From: Sphingobacterium sp. N143
Lineage (GTDB): Bacteria > Bacteroidota > Bacteroidia > Sphingobacteriales > Sphingobacteriaceae
Assembly: GCF_030325625.1 (NCBI RefSeq)
Contig: NZ_JACAIS010000007.1
Span: 248,001 to 312,000 of the forward strand
Length of the DNA stretch: 64,000 nucleotides
Direction: 5' to 3'
A program made the translations under genes and the position numbers. The notes beneath the pieces were generated by a model. It worked only from the letters and a program-made list of their open reading frames with translations, did no database searches and had not been told where the DNA came from. How positions within the stretch are numbered: the stretch's first letter is position 1; each line of letters begins with the position of its first letter. This document shows positions 19,152-28,647 of the stretch, one piece after another.

Positions 19152-19619
19152 ATGACATTTATAGATTTTGAAGGAACGCAATTGATTGACAGTGATGAAT
19201 CATTTATGCGTATGGCATTAAATGAGGCAAAGAAAGCTTTCGAGGAGGGGGAAGTTCCTATTGGAGCAGTCATCGTACATAAAGGACGAATCATTGGTAA
19301 AGGACATAACCTCACCCAACGCTTGAATGATGTGACTGCCCACGCTGAGATGCAAGCTTTTACAGCTGCGGCAAACTACCTGGGTGGCAAATACCTTGAT
19401 GAATGCACCTTGTATGTAACTATAGAACCCTGTATTATGTGTGCAGGAGCGGCTTACTGGACGCATATCGGTAAGATCGTTTATGGTGCTAAAGATGAAA
19501 AACGGGGGTATTCACATTTTCATGATAAAATATTGCATCCAAAAACTGTTATTGCCCATGGCGTTTTGCAGGAAGAATGTGCGGATTTGGTAAAATCATT
19601 TTTTCGTCAAAAACGCTAG
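19152..19619 (+). CDS. tadA: tRNA-specific adenosine deaminase
   Basis: 155 residues. Deaminates A34 to inosine in the tRNA anticodon. The zinc/catalytic motif HAE occurs in TAHAEMQAF and the PCxxC motif in EPCIMCAGAA. EEGEVPIGAVIV and DEKRGYSHF are also typical. Starts 9 bp after csaA, so it is cotranscribed. The cytidine-deaminase superfamily contains guanine deaminases as well, but the sequence around the motifs fits TadA best. Confidence 0.9.
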   Translation: MTFIDFEGTQLIDSDESFMRMALNEAKKAFEEGEVPIGAVIVHKGRIIGKGHNLTQRLNDVTAHAEMQAFTAAANYLGGKYLDECTLYVTIEPCIMCAGAAYWTHIGKIVYGAKDEKRGYSHFHDKILHPKTVIAHGVLQEECADLVKSFFRQKR

Positions 19620-19671
19620 CTAAATATGGAATTTATTGTAACACATAAAAACATAACTGTTGATATTGTGT

Positions 19672-19679
19672 TATATTTG
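19672..19679 (+). promoter_or_regulatory. Possible -7 box of the superoxide dismutase gene
   Basis: TATATTTG fits the TAnnTTTG consensus and is about 42 bp before the sod start codon. A matching -33 box at the usual distance is not obvious. Confidence 0.35.
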
Positions 19680-19721
19680 TATATATAAACGAAGTAATTA
19701 ACATTTAAAATTTAATTAGAT

Positions 19722-20330
19722 ATGGCATTTGAATTAGAAGCGTTACCGTACGCAGCCGACGCATTGGAACCACATATTGACAAAACTACAATGGAAATCC
19801 ACCATGACAGACACCATCAGGCATATGTGGATAATTTAAATAAAGCAATCGCTGGTACAGACGCAGAAAACTTATCATTATTAGATATCATTAAAAATGT
19901 AAGTAAATATCCCGCAGCCGTACGTAACAATGGTGGTGGTCACTACAATCACTCGTTGTTTTGGAAAGTGTTAGGGCCAAATGCTGGTGGTGCTCCTACA
20001 GGTGAATTAGCAGAAGCAATCAATGCAGCTTTTGGTTCATTTGATGAGTTGAAAAAACAACTTCAAGCAGCTGGTGCTGCCCGTTTTGGATCAGGTTGGG
20101 CTTGGTTGATTGTAGGTGCTGATGGCAAATTGGCCGTGACTTCTACACCTAATCAGGACAATCCATTGATGGATGTTGCTGAAGTAAAAGGAACTCCGGT
20201 TTTAGGTATCGATGTTTGGGAACATGCATACTATTTGAAATTTCAAAATAAACGTCCAGCATATTTAGAGGAAATTTTTAATGTTATCAATTGGGAAGCT
20301 GTAGCACAGAATTATGCTGCTGCAAAATAA
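19722..20330 (+). CDS. sodA: Superoxide dismutase (Fe/Mn family)
   Basis: 202 residues. Converts superoxide to oxygen and hydrogen peroxide in the cytoplasm. The four metal ligands are visible: His in MEIHHDRHHQAYV, His in GGGHYNHSLFW, and Asp and His in DVWEHAYYLKF. Length is standard and there is no signal peptide. Mn versus Fe preference is not decided by the residues I can see, so the symbol is provisional. It is followed by a strong terminator and is probably monocistronic. Confidence 0.95.
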   Translation: MAFELEALPYAADALEPHIDKTTMEIHHDRHHQAYVDNLNKAIAGTDAENLSLLDIIKNVSKYPAAVRNNGGGHYNHSLFWKVLGPNAGGAPTGELAEAINAAFGSFDELKKQLQAAGAARFGSGWAWLIVGADGKLAVTSTPNQDNPLMDVAEVKGTPVLGIDVWEHAYYLKFQNKRPAYLEEIFNVINWEAVAQNYAAAK

Positions 20331-20353
20331 TTGATCATTTTATAGTATCAGGA

Positions 20354-20388
20354 AGCGACAATAATAATATTATTGTCGCTTTTTTTTT
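20354..20388 (+). terminator. Rho-independent terminator of sod
   Basis: AGCGACAATAATA and its complement TATTATTGTCGCT meet almost without a loop (20354-20380), followed by nine Ts. It lies 24 bp after the sod stop. Confidence 0.92.
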
Positions 20389-20739
20389 CAACTAAAAAGA
20401 GGGCGGTCCAAAAATGGTTGTTACTCTAGGTCCACTGAAATACTTTTTTAGGGGCCTGAAACAGACGGACAGCGCGCTCTCGCGATGAATATAGTTCCGC
20501 AAAATCGGAGCGGTCAACATCAGACTGAAGTCTATCATCAAGATTGTGATCGACTAAATGGAAAGCCACCTGATTGTTAGGGGGCTATTAAACCGAAATT
20601 GGAAAAATTTAAACGTATCTTTTCCACTGTGCTGAAAGAAGGAGAGTAACTTTGGGTATTCATAAAATTTAAGGTAATTTTACTGATGTTAGCATCATTT
20701 AGTTTGTTGCTAATAAGTTGAAAAATAAATAATTGTAAT
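20389..20739. other. Gene-free gap between sod and pruA
   Basis: About 350 bp with stop codons in every frame. A few frames contain short protein-like runs (for example KPKLEKFKRIFS on the plus strand near 20590) that could be worn transposase or other remnants, but nothing that I can identify. The last 60 bp presumably carry the pruA promoter. Confidence 0.4.
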
Positions 20740-22377
20740 ATGTCTAAAGGATTTTTTACAGTTCCTGTTCCTACAAACGAACCAGTGTATACTTATGCTG
20801 TCGGAACGAAAGAACGTAAGTTGTTGAAAGCAGCAATTGATGAGGCACGTTCGAAACAGATCGATATCCCAATGTATATTGGCGGTAAAGAAGTGACTAC
20901 TTCTAAAAAAGTAAATATTGCTCCTCCACATGACCATCAACATATCTTAGGTCAATACAATCAAGGTGAGAAATCTCATGTAACTGATGCAATCAATGCA
21001 GCTTTGGCCGCAAAGAAGGATTGGGAAAATCTAGCTTGGGAAGACCGTGCTGCGATATTCTTGAAAGCAGCTGAATTGATTTCAGGAAAATACCGTTATG
21101 AGTTAAATGCAGCAACAATGTTGGGTCAGTCAAAGAACCCATATCAAGCTGAAATTGACTCCGCTTGTGAGATTGTGGATTTCTTGCGTTTCAATGTGCA
21201 ATACATGAGCGAAATCTATAAACAACAACCTCCAGTATCGGGAAAAGGTGTGTGGAACCGTGTTGAACAACGTCCTCTTGAGGGGTTTGTATTTGCATTG
21301 ACACCGTTCAACTTTACTGCAATCGCAGGTAACTTGCCATCTTGTGTTGCGATGATGGGAAATGTTGTTGTATGGAAACCATCCAATACACAAATCTATT
21401 CTGCAAATGTGCTGATGAAAATCTTCCGTGAAGCCGGGCTTCCTGACGGTGTCATCAACTTAGTGTATGTTTCGGGACCAGATGCTGGTGATGTGATTTT
21501 CCAACATCCTGATTTTGCTGGTATTCACTTTACTGGTTCAACAGGTGTATTCCAGGATATCTGGAAAACTATCGGAGACAATATTCACCGTTATAAAACT
21601 TATCCACGTATCGTCGGTGAGACAGGTGGTAAAGATTTTATTGTTGTACACCCTTCGGCGGATCTAAAAGCTGCGAATACGGCTTTGGTTCGTGGAGCAT
21701 TTGAATATCAAGGTCAAAAATGCTCAGCAGCCTCGCGTGCGTATATTCCTAAATCATTGTGGCCAGCATTGAAAGAGTCAATGACTACTGATGTGAAGTC
21801 ATTTACAATCGGTGGAACTGAAGATTTTACAAACTTTATCAATGCGGTTATCGACGAGAAATCATTTGATAAATTAGCGAAATACATCGACCGTGCGAAA
21901 GACTCCAATGAGGCAGAGATCGTAGTTGGCGGTACATATGATAAGTCCAAAGGCTATTTCATTCACCCAACGATCATTGAAGCTTCAAAACCTGATTACG
22001 AAACAATGGTTGAAGAATTGTTCGGTCCAGTATTGACCGTATATGTTTATGAAGACGCTAAATTTGAGGAAACATTGGATATCGTTGATACAACTTCTAT
22101 TTATGCGTTGACAGGTTCAATCATAGCACAAGATCGTTACGCTATCAATTTAGCAACAGAAAAATTAAGACATGCTGCTGGTAACTTCTATGTGAATGAT
22201 AAATGTACAGGTGCTGTAGTAGGTCAGCAACCATTTGGTGGCGCTAGAGGTTCGGGTACAAATGACAAAGCAGGGTCAATGATCAACTTGCTCCGTTGGG
22301 TGTCTCCACGTACAATAAAAGAGACATTTAATCCGGACACAGATTATAGATATCCTTTTTTGGAGAAAGGAGAATAA
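20740..22377 (+). CDS. pruA: L-glutamate gamma-semialdehyde (1-pyrroline-5-carboxylate) dehydrogenase
   Basis: 545 residues. Oxidises glutamate-gamma-semialdehyde to glutamate in proline catabolism. The aldehyde-dehydrogenase glutamate lies in IVGETGGKDF, the catalytic cysteine in FEYQGQKCSAASRAYIP, and PLEGFVFALTPFNFTAIAGN is the typical P5CDH cofactor region. Length matches the stand-alone enzyme (not a PutA fusion). No proline dehydrogenase gene is beside it in the window. Confidence 0.94.
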   Translation: MSKGFFTVPVPTNEPVYTYAVGTKERKLLKAAIDEARSKQIDIPMYIGGKEVTTSKKVNIAPPHDHQHILGQYNQGEKSHVTDAINAALAAKKDWENLAWEDRAAIFLKAAELISGKYRYELNAATMLGQSKNPYQAEIDSACEIVDFLRFNVQYMSEIYKQQPPVSGKGVWNRVEQRPLEGFVFALTPFNFTAIAGNLPSCVAMMGNVVVWKPSNTQIYSANVLMKIFREAGLPDGVINLVYVSGPDAGDVIFQHPDFAGIHFTGSTGVFQDIWKTIGDNIHRYKTYPRIVGETGGKDFIVVHPSADLKAANTALVRGAFEYQGQKCSAASRAYIPKSLWPALKESMTTDVKSFTIGGTEDFTNFINAVIDEKSFDKLAKYIDRAKDSNEAEIVVGGTYDKSKGYFIHPTIIEASKPDYETMVEELFGPVLTVYVYEDAKFEETLDIVDTTSIYALTGSIIAQDRYAINLATEKLRHAAGNFYVNDKCTGAVVGQQPFGGARGSGTNDKAGSMINLLRWVSPRTIKETFNPDTDYRYPFLEKGE

Positions 22378-22415
22378 GGTCAATAATAGCGCTGTAATAG
22401 CTACTATAATAAAAT

Positions 22416-22447
22416 AAGAAACGGGGCTCCATGGAGCCCCATTTCTT
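22416..22447. terminator. Bidirectional terminator between pruA and the phosphoesterase
   Basis: AAGAAACGGGGCTCC pairs with GGAGCCCCATTTCTT around a central CATG, with A-rich and T-rich flanks. It sits between convergent genes and overlaps the last codons of the minus-strand phosphoesterase. Confidence 0.88.
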
Positions 22448-23627
22448 ATTTCTTAAACAGACCTAATTCTGTTCCATCGTCTCGGGTCATACGAACCGTC
22501 AACGATCGGCTGGTGCCAGAAACATCAATGATCGTTCTTTTGCCAATTTTTGGGCCACCACCGATAAACACAGGATAATTATGATCTTTATCTGCTGGAT
22601 AGTACCCATATTGATGGGTATGACCAGAGATCATGGCGTCAATTTTATACTGCTGGAATAGCGGATGGAAGCATGTTCTGTTATCGAGTGTACCGTGCCA
22701 ATCGTCAGAATGGAAGATTGGAATATGGCTGATAACAACAGTATATTGAGCAGATTTTCTTTCTTCGGATTGTAAGACAGTCTCTAGCCATTTTGCCTGC
22801 TCCCTTCTGTAGCTGTCGTAATCAACTGTTCCGGCATATACTTCATGGCTGTCTGGTTTATCCTCGCCACTATCCAGCATGATCCAAAAAACCGGTCCTC
22901 TTTTGAAGGCCTGATAATATTTATTGCGTGGATAGCCAAAGTATCCTTTGAAATTACGGGCAAAGGAGCCTCTTGTTTCATGGTTTCCACGATTCATGAT
23001 AAAGGGTTTGTCCGTGGCAAAGAAGGAAATGGGTTTCAATAACTTTTCTGTAATATCCTCCTGATTGGTGACATAATGAAAAGAGTCGCCATTGAGCACA
23101 AAAAAATCGTATACAGCAATATTCTGATTAGGAACGAGATCGCTATAGCTGCTTTTTTCCTCATGGACATCATTGTAAACCAAGCAGCGGATCTGGTCCT
23201 GGTTGTTGTGAGCTAATTTAGCCTCGAAAATGGGTGTTTCAATTTCTTGACCATATATGATCTTATAAGGATCGAACTTTTGAATTTCTTTTGCCTTGAT
23301 GCGATAACGGAATGAACGTGGTGCTTCATTAACCGTAAACTGGAAAAAGTCAGTATTCGCATTGATCATTCCATCCTCGGATTGATAGATTTTTTTTTGA
23401 ACGTTGCCTGCACTGTCAAGGAGCTCTAGCCAGGCAATGGCCTGTTTGTTCAGAATTGTAAAAATGCTGATCCCGGTTTCTGTTTGATTCTGTAGATAAG
23501 CGGGAATAACAAAACTAAACTCTCCTTCGGGGACCTTGTTATCGTTTTCTTGCGCCATGCTTAGACTAGGTAAAGTAATCCCTGTCAGCGCAAGCGCTTC
23601 TAAAAATCTTCTTCTATTAAAGTTCAT
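22446..23627 (-). CDS. Exported metallophosphoesterase
   Basis: 393 residues. The N-terminus NRRRFLEALALTG with a hydrophobic stretch and a cut after SMA resembles a Tat signal, although only a near-match to the SRRxFLK consensus. A beta-rich N-terminal domain (about 30-140) precedes the calcineurin-like domain with YNDVHEE, NGDSFHY, NRGNHETRG, VVISHIP and SGHTHQYGYY as metal-ligand blocks. It is followed 6 bp away by an exported endonuclease/exonuclease/phosphatase-type gene on the same strand, suggesting a periplasmic phosphate-ester scavenging pair. Substrate not known. Confidence 0.86.
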   Translation of the reverse strand: MNFNRRRFLEALALTGITLPSLSMAQENDNKVPEGEFSFVIPAYLQNQTETGISIFTILNKQAIAWLELLDSAGNVQKKIYQSEDGMINANTDFFQFTVNEAPRSFRYRIKAKEIQKFDPYKIIYGQEIETPIFEAKLAHNNQDQIRCLVYNDVHEEKSSYSDLVPNQNIAVYDFFVLNGDSFHYVTNQEDITEKLLKPISFFATDKPFIMNRGNHETRGSFARNFKGYFGYPRNKYYQAFKRGPVFWIMLDSGEDKPDSHEVYAGTVDYDSYRREQAKWLETVLQSEERKSAQYTVVISHIPIFHSDDWHGTLDNRTCFHPLFQQYKIDAMISGHTHQYGYYPADKDHNYPVFIGGGPKIGKRTIIDVSGTSRSLTVRMTRDDGTELGLFKK

Positions 23628-23633
23628 AATGAA

Positions 23634-24401
23634 TTATTTAATTTCTATCTCGACATATAATGGTCTATGGTCACTCGCATATTTCTCTTCTAGGATACGG
23701 TGATTAAAGAATTTTGGTTGTGATATACTATTGATCATAATATAGTCGATCTCAGTATTGGGTTTGTCCTGTGGAAACGTATAACCGTTTTTGATGTTGC
23801 TTTTCGTAAATATTTTGCTAAGTTCTTTAATTGCTGGATCATTGGGTTTGGCATTCAGATCACCAACAAGAATGACAGGCAGTTTTTCATCTTTGAAATG
23901 GTTGTTAATAAACTTGGCCTGTGCGATCTTATTTTTGTCTCTAAGATCGAGATGTGTATTGGCAAAGAGAAGTTTTTTGTTGTGGATGCTAACTTCGATA
24001 ATAGATAGGCTGCGTTGTTCACTTTCGACAGGTGAGGGGAGGAAATGCTTTTCTATACGCTCGATAGGTTGTTTGGATAATATGGCTGTGCCATATTCAC
24101 CATTTTCATAATTTATTCCCTTCGAAAAGATATAATGCATGCCCGTTAGCTCGGCCAATTTTTTTGCCTGATTTTCATTGTAGGATCGACCGATATTGAC
24201 ATCGATCTCTTGTAGGCCAACCAGGTCTGCACCTGATTTTTTGATAATTTGAGCAATGGTGTCCAAATTAACGACAGTTTCCTTTTCAGAAGGTGGATTC
24301 CCGTGATGAATATTGAACGAGAGAACCCGTATATTTTGTGCACTGAGATGAAATGTGGCTCCTAATAAAGCTAGCAGGAATAAAAGTAATCTATGGTTCA
24401 T
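23634..24401 (-). CDS. Exported endonuclease/exonuclease/phosphatase family protein
   Basis: 255 residues from the ATG at 24399-24401, which begins a signal peptide (MNHRLLLFLLALLGATF, cut near LSAQ). An upstream in-frame extension of 21 residues exists but is charged and would spoil the signal. Metal and catalytic motifs are VLSFNIHHG, LQEIDVN, NTHLD, GDLNAKPND and SDHRPLYVEI, as in the DNase I-like superfamily. The family includes nucleases and phosphodiesterases of sugar or lipid phosphates. Cotranscribed with the metallophosphoesterase. Confidence 0.87.
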   Translation of the reverse strand: MNHRLLLFLLALLGATFHLSAQNIRVLSFNIHHGNPPSEKETVVNLDTIAQIIKKSGADLVGLQEIDVNIGRSYNENQAKKLAELTGMHYIFSKGINYENGEYGTAILSKQPIERIEKHFLPSPVESEQRSLSIIEVSIHNKKLLFANTHLDLRDKNKIAQAKFINNHFKDEKLPVILVGDLNAKPNDPAIKELSKIFTKSNIKNGYTFPQDKPNTEIDYIMINSISQPKFFNHRILEEKYASDHRPLYVEIEIK

Positions 24402-24548
24402 TTTTTCAAAATTAAGTTTAGAATGATGTATAGCGATTTCTTTTCGCTTGGCTAAAAATAACAAAATCTATCAGTACAAACTACTAACTTTAAAGATGTA
24501 ACAAAATAATCATTGAGAAATAGCAGTTATTATATTTTGTAAAAAAAA

Positions 24549-24574
24549 TAGCCATCTTAAACAAGATGGCTATC
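24549..24574 (-). terminator. Terminator of recA
   Basis: ATAGCCATCTT and AAGATGGCTAT form an 11-bp stem, followed on the minus strand by a run of Ts. It is 26 bp downstream of the recA stop codon. Confidence 0.88.
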
Positions 24575-24599
24575 TACATTATACTAATTTTTACAGCAA

Positions 24600-25625
24600 C
24601 TAGTCTTCATTATCCTCTACATGAAGCATAGGATCTTCTCCTGTTACTTCGGCGCGGATTTTAGCCTCAAGCTCATCCATGAGGTCTGGATTGTCAAATA
24701 GGAGAGTTTTAACAGCATCTCTACCTTGCCCTAATTTGGTGTCACCGTAACTGAACCATGAACCTGCTTTTTTGATGATGCCATATTCAACACCGAGGTC
24801 GATGATTTCACCTACTTTGGAAATACCTTCTCCAAAGATAATGTCAAATTCTGCAATACGGAATGGAGGTGCCACCTTATTTTTTACAATCTTAACTTTG
24901 ACACGGTTACCTGATACTTCGTCAGAATCTTTGATTTGAGAGGTGCGGCGAATGTCCAAACGTACAGATGCATAGAATTTTAATGCATTACCACCTGTTG
25001 TTGTTTCTGGATTACCGAACATCACGCCAATTTTTTCACGTAGTTGGTTGATGAAGATACAGCAACAGTTGGTTTTAGAAATGGTTCCAGTCAATTTACG
25101 TAATGCCTGAGACATTAAACGAGCCTGAAGTCCCATTTTAGAATCGCCCATTTCTCCCTCGATCTCCCCTTTTGGTACTAAAGCTGCTACAGAGTCAATA
25201 ACAATGACATCAATTGCACCGGAACGAATTAAATTATCAGCTATTTCTAAAGCTTGTTCACCATTATCAGGTTGTGAGATCAATAAATTTTCTACATCCA
25301 CCCCCAATTTTTGGGCATAATATTTATCAAAAGCATGTTCAGCATCTATAATGGCAGCGATACCACCTTTTTTCTGCGCTTCAGCAACGATATGAGTTGC
25401 CAAGGTTGTTTTACCGGATGATTCAGGGCCATATATTTCGATGATACGTCCTTTGGGTACACCACCAATTCCTAAAGCAATATCCAAACCCAAGGAACCT
25501 GTAGAAATCGCCTCGATAGGCTCAACAGCAGTATCCCCTAATTTCATGATAGAACCTTTTCCAAAGTTCTTTTCTAATTTATCTAACGTTAGCTGTAACG
25601 CTTTTAATTTATCTGTGTTGCTCAT
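24600..25625 (-). CDS. recA: Recombinase RecA
   Basis: 341 residues, full length. ATP-dependent strand-exchange protein and LexA-type coprotease. Walker A GPESSGKTT, Walker B in VIVIDSVAALVPK, the MAW-type and L1/L2 loops (GEIEGEMGDSKMGLQARLMSQALRKL, given here only as the region near residues 150-175, and NQLREKIGVMFGNPETTTGGNALKF near 200) are all as expected. It has its own promoter and terminator. Confidence 0.97.
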   Translation of the reverse strand: MSNTDKLKALQLTLDKLEKNFGKGSIMKLGDTAVEPIEAISTGSLGLDIALGIGGVPKGRIIEIYGPESSGKTTLATHIVAEAQKKGGIAAIIDAEHAFDKYYAQKLGVDVENLLISQPDNGEQALEIADNLIRSGAIDVIVIDSVAALVPKGEIEGEMGDSKMGLQARLMSQALRKLTGTISKTNCCCIFINQLREKIGVMFGNPETTTGGNALKFYASVRLDIRRTSQIKDSDEVSGNRVKVKIVKNKVAPPFRIAEFDIIFGEGISKVGEIIDLGVEYGIIKKAGSWFSYGDTKLGQGRDAVKTLLFDNPDLMDELEAKIRAEVTGEDPMLHVEDNED

Positions 25626-25644
25626 ATTTTTAGTATATATATTC

Positions 25645-25675
25645 CAAAATTAAAAATAAAAAATCATAAACCAAA
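25645..25675 (-). promoter_or_regulatory. recA promoter
   Basis: On the minus strand TTTG (25675-25672), a 19-base spacer and TAATTTTG (25652-25645) match the Bacteroidota -33/-7 consensus, and the -7 box ends about 19 bp before the recA start codon. I see no obvious SOS-box palindrome. Confidence 0.65.
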
Positions 25676-25692
25676 TATTTTCACTAAAAAAA

Positions 25693-26370
25693 TTAGTTTT
25701 TTATATTGACGGTTGTTGGAACTTGTTTTGCATGGTAGTTTTTCTCAAAATATTTACACATATAAGTAATAGGACATTTCTCACAAAGAGGTTTTCTAGC
25801 CAAGCATATATAACGGCCATGTAAGATTAGCCAGTGGTGAGCAATAGCGATAGTTTCCTTAGGAAGGTTCTTAACCAGCTGTTTTTCCACAGCCAAAGGT
25901 GTAGTGGCACGTGAGGTGAGTCCAAGTCGGTTAGCTACCCGAAAGACATGTGTATCTACTGCCATTGAAGGGTTATGGTACACCACAGATGAGATCACAT
26001 TGGCAGTTTTCCTACCGACACCAGGAAGCTTAACAAGATCCTCAATCTTCTCAGGTACAATATTGTCAAACTTATCGATCAGCATTTGTGCCATGCCAAC
26101 AAGATGTTTGGCCTTGTTGTTGGGGTAGCTGACGGACCGTATATAGCTAAATACTTCATCGACACTGGAGGCCGCTAATGTATAGGCATCGGGATATCGT
26201 TCAAAAAGCTTGGGTGTAACTTGATTGATTCTTTTATCAGTGCATTGTGCGGATAAAATGACTGCCACCAACAATTCATATGGGTTGCTGTAGTTTAATT
26301 CTGTCTGTGCATCCGGATTATTTTTAGAGAAATAATCCACAAAAGCTTTGTATCGTTCTTGTTTTAACAT
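25693..26370 (-). CDS. nth: Endonuclease III
   Basis: 225 residues from the ATG at 26368-26370; ten more residues are open upstream but do not resemble the family. DNA glycosylase/AP lyase for oxidised pyrimidines. The helix-hairpin-helix LPGVGRKTANVI carries the catalytic lysine, the catalytic aspartate is in AVDTHVFRVANRLGL, and the [4Fe-4S] cysteines are in the C-terminal CLARKPLCEKCPITYMC (C-X6-C-X2-C-X5-C). Adjacent to recA on the same strand with a 67-bp gap that contains the recA promoter. Confidence 0.95.
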   Translation of the reverse strand: MLKQERYKAFVDYFSKNNPDAQTELNYSNPYELLVAVILSAQCTDKRINQVTPKLFERYPDAYTLAASSVDEVFSYIRSVSYPNNKAKHLVGMAQMLIDKFDNIVPEKIEDLVKLPGVGRKTANVISSVVYHNPSMAVDTHVFRVANRLGLTSRATTPLAVEKQLVKNLPKETIAIAHHWLILHGRYICLARKPLCEKCPITYMCKYFEKNYHAKQVPTTVNIKN

Positions 26371-26543
26371 TACACCAAAACTAGCCAAAATTTCTATCAA
26401 AAAAGAAAAGCGTCTCGACTTGAAAGACGATCCCTTCCTATAGATAAGATGCTACATCCTCGGGCAGCCCAAAGTGAATAAATCAAAATGTTAACATAAT
26501 GTTCGGGTTATCACGGCTGGTTAATCAGGAATCTGTCGGGCAT

Positions 26544-26590
26544 GGAAAAAAAGAAAGGCCCAATCTGATGATCAGGCCTTTCTTTTTTCC
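26544..26590 (-). terminator. Long terminator hairpin over the end of the small gene
   Basis: GGAAAAAAAGAAAGGCC (26544-26560) is complementary to GGCCTTTCTTTTTTCC (26575-26590). The hairpin overlaps the last codons (EKRKA) of the small minus-strand gene, so its stop lies in the loop region. Confidence 0.85.
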
Positions 26591-26769
26591 ATCTGTTTGG
26601 AATATTCCAAGATATTCTCAACACATTTTTTGCTTGGATTAAGCAACATTTTTGGTAAATGAAGTTTCAATTCATTTTCTACATCCTCGTCAGTCATTAC
26701 CTTTTCGTTTAGGGTTAGCAAATTTTGAACTTCGTTTTCTGATTGAGTAAAGTTTTCTACCATAAGCAT
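26572..26769 (-). CDS. Small acidic protein, unknown
   Basis: 65 residues (63 if started at the second ATG, MVENF). Helical, with many Glu, Asn and Leu residues and no cysteine cluster or motif beyond a single Cys. It has its own terminator, lies upstream of nth on the same strand, and codon use looks natural, so I think it is real. Function unknown. Confidence 0.55.
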   Translation of the reverse strand: MLMVENFTQSENEVQNLLTLNEKVMTDEDVENELKLHLPKMLLNPSKKCVENILEYSKQMEKRKA

Positions 26770-26846
26770 GCTATCTTTTGTCTCTGTAAGTTAATTAATT
26801 AAACGGACAAAAGATAGTTTTGGTATACAAAAACGAGAATAATATT

Positions 26847-28472
26847 TTATTTTTTCTTTTTATTGCTATATTCTTCAGCTTTCAATATTGCATTGTAAGC
26901 ATTGACAATTCCACCGGTCACGGATATATCGGCAAGCTTAACCATCTTTGTGGCATCTTCCCCGACCTTTATTTGTACCAGCTGGTCAGGTTTTTCGACG
27001 GATTCCATAATGATCTCTTTGGTTTCTGCGGCCGTCAAATCAGGGTAATAAGAACGGATCAATGCAGCAAGTCCAGCAACGACAGGAGCGGCCATGCTCG
27101 TTCCTTGTTCTTCTTTGTACTGTGAATCTGGAACAGTGGAATTAATTCGTACACCAGGAGCGAATACATCGACTGAATTTTTTCCATAGTTTGAAAAGTC
27201 TGCCAGAAGTTCTTGATCCATATAGAGGCCTGTTGCTCCTACCGTTATCCAATTGTTGGCATGCCCCGTGGTATCACCTTTGGCATTGGTATAATATTTC
27301 ATTGGAAAATTAGGCTCTATGTCGTTGTCCTCACTGTCATTTCCTGCAGCATGTACCATCAAGACATCCTTTGATTCAGCATATTTGATGGCTTCATCTA
27401 CGGTTTTTTTATTGTGGGCATAACTTTTTCCAAAACTCATATTAAGGACTTTAGCACCCTGATCTGTAGCGTACCGGATGGCATTTGCTACATCTTTGTC
27501 ACGTTCATCACCATCCGGAACGAGACGTACGGTGAGAATCTTAACATGGTCTGCTACCCCATTGATTCCGATACTGTTGTTGCGTTTTGCCCCAATAATG
27601 CCGGCAACATGGCTTCCATGCAGCGCATCGGGCCCCTTTACGTCAGCATTTCCGTAATGACGTTCGGAAACATCCTCATAATTGTCGCCAACAATAGGAC
27701 GGGAATCGTACTCTTTGTTTAAATGGTACTCCACTTGGTTGTTGAAATATTTTGCACCTTCAGTAATTTCATCAAAGAATTTTAAAAAACCATTTTTCTG
27801 GATTTCATCTTTTGCAAAGCCTAGTGCAATGCGCTGATTGTTGGACTTTGGATTGAAGTTCTCGAGATCATCCAAGGTAATTTCCGCTGGTTTTTTCCCG
27901 ATCTCACGGACGACAGCATTTAAGTTTCTTTGAAGAGCATCATAGGAAAACTGACCCATTTTGGCTTCCTCCAACTTATTTTTATAATCAACTACCATCT
28001 TTTGATAGGCCGTAAAAGCTTTTCGGTCTGCCTTGCTCAATTCAGTTGCGGGGCTGACATGACCAAATTTCTTGTCCAGATCCCGAAGCTGTCTTGTCAA
28101 CTCCAGATTATCAAACTGTACGTCTTCACCATTTGGGTTCCCAATAAAATTCCAGCCAAATTTGTCATTGATATAACCATTGCCATCATTATCCTCCCCA
28201 TTGGTAAGGCTGTCCTTTGGGTTGATCCATACAACCTCTTTAAGATCTTCGTGAAAAACATCCACCCCTCCATCTAATACACCAACGATGACAGGTGTGG
28301 ATTTTTTATCTTTTAATAATGTTTTATAAGCTTTTTCAGTACTGATGCCCATTACCCCATCTGTTTTATAATCTAGATTGAACCAATTCCGTGGAATAGA
28401 ATCAGACTGGCCAAATGAGATGAAGGGTAGAGAACCCAAAGCAATGAGATATAGTGATTTCTTTAAATTCAT
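26847..28472 (-). CDS. Secreted S8 (subtilisin) family serine peptidase
   Basis: 541 residues starting at the ATG at 28470-28472, which gives a signal peptide (KKSLYLIALGSLPFISFG, cut before QSDS). Catalytic Asp is in GVLDGGVDVFHED, His in LHGSHVAGIIG and Ser in GTSMAAPVVAG; the oxyanion Asn is in HAAGNDSEDN. A large insertion between the Asp and His blocks (about residues 90-250, charged and helical) is longer than in simple subtilisins. No C-terminal sorting domain is visible, so the enzyme is probably periplasmic or outer-membrane associated. Confidence 0.92.
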   Translation of the reverse strand: MNLKKSLYLIALGSLPFISFGQSDSIPRNWFNLDYKTDGVMGISTEKAYKTLLKDKKSTPVIVGVLDGGVDVFHEDLKEVVWINPKDSLTNGEDNDGNGYINDKFGWNFIGNPNGEDVQFDNLELTRQLRDLDKKFGHVSPATELSKADRKAFTAYQKMVVDYKNKLEEAKMGQFSYDALQRNLNAVVREIGKKPAEITLDDLENFNPKSNNQRIALGFAKDEIQKNGFLKFFDEITEGAKYFNNQVEYHLNKEYDSRPIVGDNYEDVSERHYGNADVKGPDALHGSHVAGIIGAKRNNSIGINGVADHVKILTVRLVPDGDERDKDVANAIRYATDQGAKVLNMSFGKSYAHNKKTVDEAIKYAESKDVLMVHAAGNDSEDNDIEPNFPMKYYTNAKGDTTGHANNWITVGATGLYMDQELLADFSNYGKNSVDVFAPGVRINSTVPDSQYKEEQGTSMAAPVVAGLAALIRSYYPDLTAAETKEIIMESVEKPDQLVQIKVGEDATKMVKLADISVTGGIVNAYNAILKAEEYSNKKKK

Positions 28473-28647
28473 AAAAGTTTCTTCTAACACAATAACAAAG
28501 ATAAGGTTATTGATCCTCTTGAATTGTTAATTTTTATTAAATTCAAAAAATCGATTTTTATGGCCCAATAATATTGTTCGTCAGAAGCGCGGTCAATACT
28601 ATTTTTTAGAATCGAAGAAGTAAAAACATAAAGAATAATAAATTCAT

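Noticed and set aside
20389..20739. Transposase remnant before pruA
   Set aside because: A few short runs look protein-like, but no domain or inverted repeat could be identified.
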